DNA of 58,523 nucleotides from the NCBI GenBank assembly GCA_937914945.1, contig CALGJF010000039.1, positions 1 through 58,523 on the forward strand. The letters are read 5' to 3'. The notes beneath the pieces are model-generated. The model was not told the origin of the DNA. It ran no database searches and saw nothing but the letters and a program-made list of their open reading frames with translations. Position numbers and translations under genes: made by a program. This document shows, piece after piece, positions 58,432 through 58,523 of the stretch. Origin of the DNA: an uncultured Bacteroidales bacterium. GTDB lineage: Bacteria; Bacteroidota; Bacteroidia; Bacteroidales; Bacteroidaceae. How positions within the stretch are numbered: the first letter of the stretch is position 1; each line of letters starts with the position of its first letter.

Positions 58432-58523
58432 CACTCGCTTTCGGGAAGCAACGCAGTAAACGCGTTACCGAAGCACGATGATCCTTGAAAACATTCCATA
58501 CAGACAAGCAGTACAACGTGCTA
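58432..58523 (+). ncRNA. Leader that resembles a pre-16S rRNA operon leader (continues outside)
   Basis: From 58432 the sequence is structured and non-coding in character (CACTCGCTTTCGG, then GATGATCCTTGAAAACATTCC). The GATCxTTGAAAACA-type stretch resembles the spacer that precedes 16S rRNA genes in Bacteroidales. The rRNA itself would lie outside, so this is context-based. The region 58207-58523 shows no protein gene. Confidence 0.45.

Noticed and set aside
58223..58516. 97-codon minus-strand frame at the right edge.
   Set aside because: It spans the AT-rich promoter region and the leader; composition is unlike neighbouring proteins.
1..58523. tRNA genes, insertion sequences, prophage or integrase genes.
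   Set aside because: None was recognised by eye in the intergenic regions or among the translated genes; a tRNAscan run would settle the tRNA point.

Overview
The window is a chromosomal segment of a bacterium of the order Bacteroidales. It carries the gliding/type IX secretion (T9SS) genes porP-gldK-gldL-gldM-gldN, Bacteroidetes-only families (DUF2723, DUF3098, DUF1599, BT_3928-like, DUF2795), and promoters of the Bacteroidetes type (TTG, 19-20 nt, then TAnnTTTG or TATCTTCG) instead of the proteobacterial -35/-10 pair. Strong Shine-Dalgarno sites are generally absent. T9SS, luxS and secreted host-glycan hydrolases ending in a GIYxxxGxxV-type tail suggest a gut or oral member near Prevotella/Paraprevotella, but the family cannot be fixed from this sequence.

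Layout, left to right. (1) 1-4492: a minus-strand operon purH-mreB-mreC-mreD-mrdA (cell shape; mrdA runs off the left edge). (2) 4741-6849: plus-strand mtnN-luxS-Sel1 repeat operon (SAH detoxification, AI-2). (3) 6895-17355: mostly housekeeping (nadB, dacB, DUF2723 membrane protein-polysaccharide deacetylase-queG, priA). (4) 17637-24306: a beta-barrel protein and the T9SS core operon. (5) 24558-36227: secreted glycan degradation: a GH29 fucosidase, a 1218-residue modular non-catalytic protein and a 2051-residue GH20-GH33 fusion, the last two with T9SS-like C-terminal tails. (6) 36619-39609: metK operon behind a SAM-II-type riboswitch, with a methyltransferase-like gene and a PduO cobalamin adenosyltransferase, then a DUF2795 gene with its own promoter. 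(7) 39677-44796: seven-gene minus operon (zinc-ribbon methyltransferase, ftsX, DUF3098, uppP, truB, queA, folK). (8) 45015-46625: pspC and miaB, convergent on a shared terminator. (9) 46741-54880: a ten-gene plus-strand run from one near-perfect promoter: polyprenyl-phosphate mannose synthase-like, DUF1599, BT_3928-like, tpiA, SPOR, folE, then four surface-glycan genes (kinase, galactofuranosyltransferase-like, GT10 fucosyltransferase, GT2). (10) 54886-58079: dnaG and an acyltransferase. The right edge holds a strong promoter and a leader that looks like the start of an rRNA operon.

How the parts may fit: the organism can remove terminal sialic acid, HexNAc and fucose from host glycans with exported enzymes whose export machinery is encoded next door, while a separate locus can put fucose (GT10) and probably galactofuranose on its own surface glycan. 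SAM metabolism appears twice, as synthesis under riboswitch control (metK) and as product removal (mtnN-luxS). No tRNA, insertion sequence, prophage, CRISPR array or SusC/SusD pair was found. Most GH genes lack a recognisable local regulator.
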